The notes below the pieces were generated by a model, which saw only the letters and a list, made by a program, of their open reading frames with translations, was not told where the DNA came from and searched no databases. Below are positions 57,768 to 64,000 of a DNA stretch of 64,000 nucleotides, piece after piece. How positions within the stretch are numbered: position 1 is the stretch's first letter; each line of letters opens with the position of its first letter. The DNA comes from Clostridia bacterium (GTDB lineage Bacteria; Bacillota; Clostridia; Christensenellales; Aristaeellaceae): the NCBI GenBank assembly GCA_017410455.1, contig JAFQQT010000091.1, positions 1 to 64,000 of the forward strand, written 5' to 3'. The translations under genes were made by a program, and so were the position numbers.

Positions 57768-57796
57768 TTGACATGCCGGACGGAGTGTGACATTAT
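57768..57796 (+). promoter_or_regulatory. Promoter-like sequence abutting the mazF start
   Basis: TTGACA (57768-57773), 17-bp spacer, CATTAT (57791-57796). The -10 ends three bases before the mazF ATG, too close for a normal start. Either transcription of mazF begins further upstream or the sequence drives only downstream genes. Confidence 0.45.
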
Positions 57797-57798
57797 AA

Positions 57799-58203
57799 AT
57801 GAAACGAGGAGATATCTACCGCGCCGACCTGGACCCTGTCGTGGGCAGCGAGCAGGGCGGCGTGCGGCCTGTAGTCATCATCCAGAATGACACGGGCAAC
57901 CTGCATTCCCCCACGGTGATCGTCGCGGCGGTGACCGGGCGGATGAAGAAGCCCGCCCTGCCGGTGCATGTGCGCATCACTGCCCGGGAGAGCGGACTCA
58001 TGCAGGACTCGGTGGTGCTGCTGGAGCAGGTGAGGACGCTGGAAAAGACGCGCCTGACCCGCTACCTGGGCACCCTGGGGGAAAACACGATGCGGCGCAT
58101 CGACCGCGCCCTGGGCCTGAGCCTGGGGACGCAGACGTGCCGGGAATGGAGCGATGACAATGAACAGCGTCAGGGATTGGCTGAAGCGTGTGATGAAGGG
58201 TGA
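57799..58203 (+). CDS. mazF: MazF/EndoA-type mRNA interferase toxin (orphan)
   Basis: Endoribonuclease toxin that cuts mRNA. 134 residues. Family core [51 protein letters not shown], and [16 protein letters not shown]. No antitoxin gene is present: the 99-base gap upstream holds none, and the neighbour is a peptidase. There is no ribosome-binding site before the ATG and an in-frame stop is directly upstream. The family normally ends soon after [13 protein letters not shown]; here about 20 further residues run into the yitT gene in another frame, as if the stop had been lost. It could be a low-expressed toxin with an antitoxin elsewhere. Confidence 0.9.
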   Translation: MKRGDIYRADLDPVVGSEQGGVRPVVIIQNDTGNLHSPTVIVAAVTGRMKKPALPVHVRITARESGLMQDSVVLLEQVRTLEKTRLTRYLGTLGENTMRRIDRALGLSLGTQTCREWSDDNEQRQGLAEACDEG

Positions 58204-59047
58204 ACCGCTGATGGCGTGGGTGCAGATCGTCGTGGGCTGCATCATCGGTGCGGCGGCGTACCCGATGTTCCTTGAGCCCTGCGAGATCGCCCCGGGCGGC
58301 CTCTCCGGCGTGGCGATGATCATCAACCGCGTGACAAGCTGGCCCGTGGGCGTGACCACGCTGGTGCTGAACATCCCGCTGTTCATCGTGGGCTACCGGT
58401 CCATGGGGCGGGTGTTCGCCTTCCGCAGCCTTGTGGCGACGATCCTGTTCTCCCTGGCCATCGACGGCCTGAAGCTGCTGCATGTGCCCGCCCTGACGCA
58501 GGACAGCATGCTGGGCACGATCTTCGGCGGCGTGCTGCTGGGGGTGGGTCTGGGCCTGATCCTGCGTGGCGGCGCCACCACAGGCGGCAGCGATATGGCC
58601 GCCCGCGTCGTCCACCGCTACCTGCCCTTCCTGTCCGTGGGCATGTTCGTCTTCCTCATCGACTGCCTGGTGGTCGTGGCGGCGGCGTTCTGCTTCGGCT
58701 TCACCCAGTCCATGTACGCGCTGATCTGCATCTTCATCAACGGCAAGGTGATCGACATGGTGATGCTGGGCCTGTCGAAGAACAAGGCCTGCTTCATCAT
58801 GACGCAGCGCTGGCAGGAGGTGAACGGGCGGATCCTCAGGGAGATGGACCGGGGCGTGACGCTGATGGAGGCCCGCGGCGGCTACACCGGCAACGAGCGC
58901 CCGGTGGTGCTCTGCGTGCTGCCCCCGCAGGAGGTGGCCCGGCTCAAGGCCATCGTCCGCCAGGAGGACGAGAGCGCCTTCATGTTCATCACTGAGGCCC
59001 ACGAGGCGCTGGGCGAGGGCTTCTCCGGCTGGTCGCAGGAGGGCTGA
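58160..59047 (+). CDS. YitT-family membrane protein
   Basis: 295 residues. The first ~210 residues hold five to six hydrophobic segments with the YitT pattern [26 protein letters not shown] and [20 protein letters not shown]. The C-terminal DUF2179 domain reads [38 protein letters not shown]. The function is not established. Start at 58160, 8 bases after GGAG; an ATG at 58154 is possible. The gene overlaps the end of mazF by 44 bases, so the two are co-transcribed. Confidence 0.9.
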   Translation: MNSVRDWLKRVMKGEPLMAWVQIVVGCIIGAAAYPMFLEPCEIAPGGLSGVAMIINRVTSWPVGVTTLVLNIPLFIVGYRSMGRVFAFRSLVATILFSLAIDGLKLLHVPALTQDSMLGTIFGGVLLGVGLGLILRGGATTGGSDMAARVVHRYLPFLSVGMFVFLIDCLVVVAAAFCFGFTQSMYALICIFINGKVIDMVMLGLSKNKACFIMTQRWQEVNGRILREMDRGVTLMEARGGYTGNERPVVLCVLPPQEVARLKAIVRQEDESAFMFITEAHEALGEGFSGWSQEG

Positions 59048-59054
59048 GTGTTTG

Positions 59055-59087
59055 CGGCGGATCTTCTGCGGAAGGTTCGCCGTTTTT
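59055..59087 (+). terminator. yitT terminator
   Basis: A 7-bp stem CGGCGGA/TTCGCCG with one G-U pair, then TTTTTGC, directly after the stop. Confidence 0.75.
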
Positions 59088-59139
59088 GCATATGCCGGAA
59101 TTGTGTGGTGGAAAAAAGAATCAAAAGTGACAAGGCCTC

Positions 59140-59168
59140 TTGAATGTTAGGGATGTTTGTGATATACT
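59140..59168 (+). promoter_or_regulatory. Promoter of the BMP-family receptor gene
   Basis: TTGAAT (59140-59145), 17-bp spacer, TATACT (59163-59168). Leader about 45 bases. Confidence 0.75.
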
Positions 59169-59218
59169 TTTTATAAACGCCTGAAAAAGGCGAACAACAG
59201 TACAAGGAGGAGTTCCCC

Positions 59219-60418
59219 ATGAAGAAGTTCCTTGCGATGCTGCTGGCTCTGACCATGCTGCTGGGCTGCGTGGCCTTTGCTGAGTCCTCTGGCGATTCCG
59301 CCGGCGATTCCGCTGGTGATTCCGCTGGTGATTCTGCCGGTGCGTCCACTGGCGCTCCCGCCATCAACCCCGACGACATCCCGGACACCGTCACCTCCGC
59401 TGACGGCAAGTACGAGATCGCCTTCGTCACCGACGTGGGCCAGCTCAAGGACAAGTCCTTCAACCAGGGCACCTGGAACGGCGTGAAGTCTTACGCCGCC
59501 GCCAATGGCCTGACCTACAAGTACTACCAGCCCGCCAACGGCAACGAGGCGACTGACGATGACCGCTACGACGCCATGAAGGCTGCTGCCGAGGGCGGCG
59601 CGAAGGTCGTTGTGGCTGCCGGCTTCATGCAGGGCAACGCCCTGTCCAAGGCTGCGGCCGAGTTCCCCACCGTGAACTTCGTGTTCATCGATGGTTGGCC
59701 CCTGTCTGACGCCGAGGGCAACCTGCTGACCAACGTGGCGGCCATCTCCTTCCAGGAGGAGCAGGCTGGCTATCTGGCTGGCTACGCTGTGGTCCGCGAC
59801 GGATTCACCAAGCTGGGCTTCTCCGGCGGCGGCGGCGGCACCAACGCTGCCTGCGACCGCTACGGCTACGGCTTTGCCCAGGGCGCGAACGCTGCGGCTG
59901 CTGAGCTGGGCATTCAGGTTGAGCTGAACTACTCCTGGCAGTACGGCGCTTCCTTCTCCGCTTCTGCTGAGCTGCAGACCATGATCGCTGGCTGGTACCA
60001 GACCGGCACCGAGATCGTGTTCGCCTGCGGTGGCTCCATGTTCCAGTCCATCGCGGCTGCGGCTGCCGCTGCTGACGCTTACGTTGTGGGCGTTGACGTG
60101 GACCAGTCCTACGAGTCCGAGACCGTCGTGACCTCCGCCCTGAAGGGCATTGCGGAAGCCGCTCAGCTGTCCATCGCCTCCAACTACGATGGCACCTGGG
60201 CCGAGAACTACGGCGGCAAGCTGACCGTGCTGGGTGCTGTGCAGAACGCTGTGGGCCTGCCCACCGACACCTGGTCCATGGAAGTGTTCACCGTGGAAGA
60301 GTACAACGCGCTGCTGGCTGCCATGCAGTCTGGCGAGCTGGTTGTTGACGCCACCGACTACCAGGGCGACGCCATCACCACCGTGGAGTTCTCCAACCTG
60401 AAGATCATCTACGAGTAA
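59219..60418 (+). CDS. BMP-family (PnrA-like) nucleoside-binding protein
   Basis: Receptor for a purine-nucleoside ABC importer. 399 residues. The signal ends with LTMLLGC-V, which can serve as a lipobox (C16), so it is probably a lipoprotein, unlike the two sugar receptors. It is followed by four GDSA repeats (about 24-40) that form a flexible tether; the 12-base DNA units are nearly identical. The BMP domain has IAFVTDVGQLKDKSFNQGTWNG, VVVAAGFMQGNAL, FVFIDGWP, AISFQEEQAGYLAGYAV, and VVGVDVDQSYESETVVTSALKG. AAGGAGGAG precedes the ATG. A terminator separates it from the ATPase gene, so it may be made in excess. Confidence 0.93.
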   Translation: MKKFLAMLLALTMLLGCVAFAESSGDSAGDSAGDSAGDSAGASTGAPAINPDDIPDTVTSADGKYEIAFVTDVGQLKDKSFNQGTWNGVKSYAAANGLTYKYYQPANGNEATDDDRYDAMKAAAEGGAKVVVAAGFMQGNALSKAAAEFPTVNFVFIDGWPLSDAEGNLLTNVAAISFQEEQAGYLAGYAVVRDGFTKLGFSGGGGGTNAACDRYGYGFAQGANAAAAELGIQVELNYSWQYGASFSASAELQTMIAGWYQTGTEIVFACGGSMFQSIAAAAAAADAYVVGVDVDQSYESETVVTSALKGIAEAAQLSIASNYDGTWAENYGGKLTVLGAVQNAVGLPTDTWSMEVFTVEEYNALLAAMQSGELVVDATDYQGDAITTVEFSNLKIIYE

Positions 60419-60431
60419 TCCCTGCCAACAG

Positions 60432-60464
60432 CGGGGGAGAGCTTCGGCTCTCCCTCGTTTTTTT
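60432..60464 (+). terminator. Terminator after the BMP gene
   Basis: An 11-bp stem with loop TTCG (60432-60442 with 60447-60457) and TTTTTTT. It separates the receptor from the rest of the importer genes. Confidence 0.92.
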
Positions 60465-60484
60465 GTCCGATTTGGCCTCAAGAC

Positions 60485-60513
60485 TTGCATTTTCTGCAGG
60501 AAGAAGATATAAT
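60485..60513 (+). promoter_or_regulatory. Promoter of the nucleoside importer ATPase-permease genes
   Basis: TTGCAT (60485-60490), 17-bp spacer, TATAAT (60508-60513). The leader then has a short hairpin GCAGGGA/TCCCTGC (60534-60558). I see no known riboswitch in it. Confidence 0.7.
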
Positions 60514-60587
60514 AAAAAGAAGAATAGCGCTTCGCAGGGAACCAAGATATCTCCCTGCCGTTTGCGTTGAGAAAAGGAGGTGGCAGC

Positions 60588-62171
60588 ATGGGTAACAATA
60601 TGCCCGTGGCCGTCGCTGAGCAGACGGACGCAATGCAGGAATATGTTATCGAGATGCTCCACATAACCAAGGAATTCCCCGGCATCAGGGCCAATGACGA
60701 TATCACCCTGCAGCTGCGCAGGGGTGAGATTCACGCGCTGCTGGGTGAGAACGGCGCGGGCAAGTCCACGCTGATGAGCGTGCTCTTCGGCCTGTACCAG
60801 CCCGAGGCGGGCGAGATCCGCAAGGATGGCCGTACGGTGCAGATCCGCAACCCCAATGACGCCACGGCCCTTAACATCGGCATGGTGCACCAGCACTTCA
60901 AGCTCATCGAGGTCTACACGGTGCTGGACAACATCATCCTGGGCGCGGAGGACACGAAGTTCGGCTTCCTGTCCAAGAAGAAGGCCCGCAGGAAGGTGCA
61001 GGAGCTGAGCGAGCGCTATGGCCTGAAGGTGGATCTGGACGCGAAGATCGAGGACATCACCGTGGGCATGCAGCAGCGCGTGGAGATCCTCAAGATGCTC
61101 TACCGCGACAATGACATCCTCATCTTCGACGAGCCCACCGCCGTGCTGACCCCCCAGGAGATCGACGAGCTGATGAAGATCATGAAGGGGCTGGCGGCCG
61201 AGGGCAAGTCGATCCTCTTCATCACCCACAAGCTGGCAGAGATCCTTGCCGTGGCGGACCGCTGCACCGTGCTGCGCAAGGGCAAGGGCATCGGCACGGT
61301 CAACATCGCCGACACCAATGCCCAGGAGCTCTCCCGCATGATGGTGGGCCGCGATGTGCAGCTGGTGGTGGAAAAGACGCCCGCCCAGCCCGGCGAGGTC
61401 GTGCTGGAAGTGGACAACCTCCACGTGCGCTCCAAGCTCTACCACCGCGACGCGGTCAAGGGCGTGAACTTCAGTGTGCGCGCAGGGGAGATCGTGTGTA
61501 TCGCGGGCATCGATGGCAACGGCCAGACGGAGCTGATCCACGGCCTGACGGGGCTGGAGAAGATCAGCCGCGGCCGCGTGACCCTGCAGGGCACGAACAT
61601 CACCGGCGCGTCCATCCGCAAGCGCTCCAAGGCCGGCATGAGCCACATTCCGGAGGATCGCCACAAGCACGGCCTGATCCTGGATAACACGCTGGAGCAG
61701 AACATGGTGCTGCAGCGCTACTACGAGGAGCGCTTCCAGAAGTGCGGCTTCATCCGCTTCGACGCTGTGCGCGAATACGCGGAGAGCCTCATTGAGCAGT
61801 ACGACGTGCGCTCCGGTCAGGGCCCGGTGACGATCACCCGCTCCATGTCCGGCGGCAATCAGCAGAAGGCCATCATCGCCCGTGAGATCGACCGCGATCT
61901 GCCGCTGATCGTCGCTGTTCAGCCCACCCGCGGCCTGGACGTGGGCGCGATTGAGTACATCCACGGCCAGCTGGTGAAGCAGCGTGACGCGGGCAAGGCG
62001 GTGCTGCTGGTGTCCCTGGAACTGGACGAGGTGATGAACCTCTCCGACCGGATCCTGGTGATGTACGAGGGCGAGATCGTGGGCGAGCTGGATCCGAAGC
62101 AGACGACTGTCGAGGAGCTGGGCCTGTACATGGCCGGCGCCAAGCGGCAGGGGAAGGAGGCGGAAGCATGA
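60588..62171 (+). CDS. ABC transporter ATPase, nucleoside importer (NupA/YufO-like)
   Basis: ATPase with two nucleotide-binding domains, 527 residues. The first has Walker [10 protein letters not shown], signature [13 protein letters not shown], and Walker [13 protein letters not shown]. The second has a degenerate Walker A ([10 protein letters not shown], no Lys-Ser/Thr) and a signature [14 protein letters not shown], with [13 protein letters not shown]. This asymmetry is normal for this class. ATG at 60588 after AAAAGGAGG. Its stop overlaps the next permease start (ATGA). Confidence 0.94.
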   Translation: MGNNMPVAVAEQTDAMQEYVIEMLHITKEFPGIRANDDITLQLRRGEIHALLGENGAGKSTLMSVLFGLYQPEAGEIRKDGRTVQIRNPNDATALNIGMVHQHFKLIEVYTVLDNIILGAEDTKFGFLSKKKARRKVQELSERYGLKVDLDAKIEDITVGMQQRVEILKMLYRDNDILIFDEPTAVLTPQEIDELMKIMKGLAAEGKSILFITHKLAEILAVADRCTVLRKGKGIGTVNIADTNAQELSRMMVGRDVQLVVEKTPAQPGEVVLEVDNLHVRSKLYHRDAVKGVNFSVRAGEIVCIAGIDGNGQTELIHGLTGLEKISRGRVTLQGTNITGASIRKRSKAGMSHIPEDRHKHGLILDNTLEQNMVLQRYYEERFQKCGFIRFDAVREYAESLIEQYDVRSGQGPVTITRSMSGGNQQKAIIAREIDRDLPLIVAVQPTRGLDVGAIEYIHGQLVKQRDAGKAVLLVSLELDEVMNLSDRILVMYEGEIVGELDPKQTTVEELGLYMAGAKRQGKEAEA

Positions 62172-63499
62172 GCAGCAACGGGAACAAGTTTGACTTCGCC
62201 GGGGCGATGAAGACCGTGCTGGCGGCATGCGGCAAGGCCCTGGGCTGGACGTGGCGCAAGATCTGCGGCGCCAAGGCCGTGCAGGCCTCGCTCATCTCCA
62301 TCCTCATCGGCATGGTGGCCGGTTCCATCATCATCTTCTTCTCTGGCCTCAGCAGCGAAACCCTGGGCATCAAGGCCGCCTGGGAGGGCATCCAGCTGGT
62401 GTTTGCCGGCCTGTTCTCCACCGGCCGCGACAGCGCAGGCACGCTGACCTTCGGCTTCAATCCCCAGCTGATGGGCAACATGCTCTTCCGCGCCATGCCG
62501 CTGATCATGACGGGTCTGTCCGTGGCGCTTTCGCAGAAGACCGGCCTGTTCAACATCGGCGCGCCGGGCCAGTACCTGATGGGCACGGCGGCGACGCTGC
62601 TGATCGCCCTCTACCTGCCCACGGGCACGGGCGAGGCGCTGCAGAATGTGGCCGGCGAGTGGATCACCCACGGCGACACGGTGAGCGCCGCAGTCTACGG
62701 CGCGGTCAATACTCCGTTGGTTTTCCCGGCGTGGCTGGTGTGGACGCTGGCGCTGCTGGGCGGCATGCTGGCAGGCGCCCTCTGGGGCGCGATCCCCGGC
62801 ATGCTCAAGGCATGGCTGAACATCAATGAGGTGCTGGCCTGCATCATGACCAACTGGATCGCAGCCAACCTGGTCACCTGGGTGTTCGACGTGTCCGCGC
62901 TGAAGAATGCGGTGGAAAACACCAAGATGGGCTACATCTACAAGACCACCTTCAACGGCGTGCAGACCTCCAAGCTGGGGCTGGATCAGCTCCTGCCCGG
63001 CAGCCAGGTTTCCGGCGGCATCATGATTGCCATCATCTTCGCCATCGTCGTTTACATCCTGCTCAACAGGACCACCTTCGGCTACGAGCTGAAGGCCTGC
63101 GGTTCCAACCGCTTCGCCGCCCGTTACGCAGGCATCCAGGACAAGCGCAGCATCATCGTTTCCATGGCGATGGCGGGCGCGCTGGCCGGCGCGGGCGCGG
63201 CGCTGTACTACCTGGCGGGTAACACCGAGTTCTACTGGGAGACCTCCCAGAGCCTGCCGGCGGTGGGCTTCAACGGCATCCCCGTGGCACTGCTGGCCGC
63301 CAATCATCCCATTGGCGTCATCTTTGCCGGCCTGTTCATGTCCATGCTGGAGATCTGCGGCCAGAAGCTCAAGGACCTGACGGCCTTCAACGAATACATC
63401 ACTGACGTCATCATCGCGGCGATCGTGTATCTGTCGGCGTTCTCCATGCTTATCCGCATGCTGCTGAACCGGAAGTCGAAGAAGGAGGGTCTGAAGTGA
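62168..63499 (+). CDS. Nucleoside ABC transporter permease (NupB/YufP-like)
   Basis: 443 residues with about nine to ten hydrophobic segments. Family pieces: [52 protein letters not shown], and [20 protein letters not shown], which includes the ATPase-contact loop. Overlaps the ATPase gene by four bases, with GGGAAGGAGG inside its end. Pairs with the next permease. Confidence 0.93.
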   Translation: MSSNGNKFDFAGAMKTVLAACGKALGWTWRKICGAKAVQASLISILIGMVAGSIIIFFSGLSSETLGIKAAWEGIQLVFAGLFSTGRDSAGTLTFGFNPQLMGNMLFRAMPLIMTGLSVALSQKTGLFNIGAPGQYLMGTAATLLIALYLPTGTGEALQNVAGEWITHGDTVSAAVYGAVNTPLVFPAWLVWTLALLGGMLAGALWGAIPGMLKAWLNINEVLACIMTNWIAANLVTWVFDVSALKNAVENTKMGYIYKTTFNGVQTSKLGLDQLLPGSQVSGGIMIAIIFAIVVYILLNRTTFGYELKACGSNRFAARYAGIQDKRSIIVSMAMAGALAGAGAALYYLAGNTEFYWETSQSLPAVGFNGIPVALLAANHPIGVIFAGLFMSMLEICGQKLKDLTAFNEYITDVIIAAIVYLSAFSMLIRMLLNRKSKKEGLK

Positions 63500-64000
63500 T
63501 GGACGATATTCTCGCGATCCTCTCGAGCAGTTCAATGTCTTTCCTGATCCGTCAGACGCTGCTGTTCGCTGTGCCGCTGATGATCGTGGCGCTGGCGGGC
63601 GTGTTCTCCGAGCGCAGCGGCGTGATCAACCTGGCCCTGGAGGGCATCATGATCTTTGGCGCCTTTGTGGGCGTGCTGTTCGTGTACTACAATGAGAGCA
63701 TCCCCTTCCTGCAGGAGGCCTACACGGGGTTGAAGACCCTCTCAGCCATAAAGGTGGACGCCCGCGACGCGGCCTTCACCAGCCAGCTGACGGAGTACCT
63801 GCTCAGTACGCAGGGCTTCTCGCTGGTCGCCATGCTGGTCACGGCTCTGTGCTGCGCGGCGTTCTCGATGCTGCTGGCCTTCGCGGCCATCCACCTCCGG
63901 GCGGATCAGACCATCGTGGGCACGGCGCTGAACCTGCTGGCCCCGGCACTGGTGCTGTTCTTCGTGCGCCTGCTGGCCAATCAGAACACCCTCAACATCG
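63499..64000 (+). CDS. Nucleoside ABC transporter permease (NupC/YufQ-like), cut by the window end
   Basis: Second permease of the nucleoside importer; only the first 167 codons are inside the window. It begins [12 protein letters not shown] and shows [40 protein letters not shown], the family start with the [12 protein letters not shown] motif. The start overlaps the previous stop (TGATG) and AAGGAGG is 12 bases upstream. The gene is intact as far as it can be read. Confidence 0.9.
   Translation, partial: MDDILAILSSSSMSFLIRQTLLFAVPLMIVALAGVFSERSGVINLALEGIMIFGAFVGVLFVYYNESIPFLQEAYTGLKTLSAIKVDARDAAFTSQLTEYLLSTQGFSLVAMLVTALCCAAFSMLLAFAAIHLRADQTIVGTALNLLAPALVLFFVRLLANQNTLNI

Noticed and set aside
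57700..57798. MazE-type antitoxin gene upstream of mazF
   Set aside because: The 99-base gap is too short, and the only frame through it is the mirror of other genes, with no ribbon-helix-helix or AbrB-like pattern.
60514..60587. Purine riboswitch before the nucleoside importer
   Set aside because: The leader is short, with one 7-bp hairpin and none of the conserved purine-aptamer loop bases.
1..64000. CRISPR arrays, insertion sequences, prophage genes or integrases
   Set aside because: No regularly spaced direct repeats, no transposase or integrase frame and no phage proteins were found. The only mobile-looking items are the two structured repeats.

Overview
The window is a high-GC, low-intergenic stretch of a spore-forming Clostridia-type Firmicute. 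The evidence is the spoIIGA-sigE pair and sigG, L28 with two CxxC pairs, the rpmH-rnpA-yidD-yidC-khpB string, a PyrR attenuator, and sigma-A promoters with a recurrent extended -10 (TGTGCTATAAT/ACT). The sugar genes and the Ala-rich substrate-binding proteins without a lipobox fit an uncultured gut or rumen lineage near Christensenellales. That placement is an inference, not a proof.

Layout. 1-2.6 kb: end of dnaK (its first 79 bases look like a chimeric or duplicated piece) and dnaJ. 2.6-3.9 kb: a membrane protein divergent from an XRE regulator across a twin-operator promoter. 4.0-30.3 kb: a catabolic island for pectin rhamnogalacturonan-I (RG-I). It holds GH26, rhaM-rhaB-rhaA-rhaD, a CE12-GH105 fusion, two LplB/LplC-type ABC importers with binding proteins, an AraC regulator, a GH112 phosphorylase, a second GH105, a large GH2 enzyme, a NodB-fold deacetylase and a PL11 lyase. 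None of the enzymes has a visible signal peptide and neither importer has an ATPase gene, so RG-I oligosaccharides are probably imported whole, on a shared ATPase, and cut inside the cell to rhamnose, galactose and unsaturated uronate. RhaM/B/A/D then take rhamnose to DHAP and lactaldehyde.

30.5-41.2 kb is housekeeping and DNA repair: a methyltransferase, rpmB, mrfA, a Cys-rich DUF3795 protein, mrfB, a TPR protein, pth and mfd. 41.3-44.1 kb: tRNA-Leu(CAA), a MarR/flavin-reductase pair, a DUF2975/XRE pair and a 222-bp tandem repeat. 44.1-47.4 kb: khpB-yidC-yidD-rnpA-rpmH, read leftward, without dnaA next to it. 47.6-49.8 kb: pyrR behind its attenuator, then a uracil permease. 49.9-52.1 kb: a His-rich Zn/Cd-type P-ATPase. 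52.4-57.0 kb: sigG, an MFS transporter, a secreted protein, sigE and spoIIGA, in an arrangement unlike the usual spoIIGA-sigE-sigG operon. 57.1-59.0 kb: a YgjP-type peptidase, an orphan mazF and a YitT protein. 59.2-64.0 kb: a BMP-type nucleoside ABC importer, cut off by the window end.

The most unusual signal is not a gene. Two ~190-bp intergenic elements (36.6 and 53.2 kb) share a four-stem fold. Their stem sequences differ but stay paired, their loops are conserved, and each is flanked by direct repeats of a different local hairpin (29 bp and 22 bp). They look like copies of a structured, possibly mobile, repeat that duplicates its insertion site.
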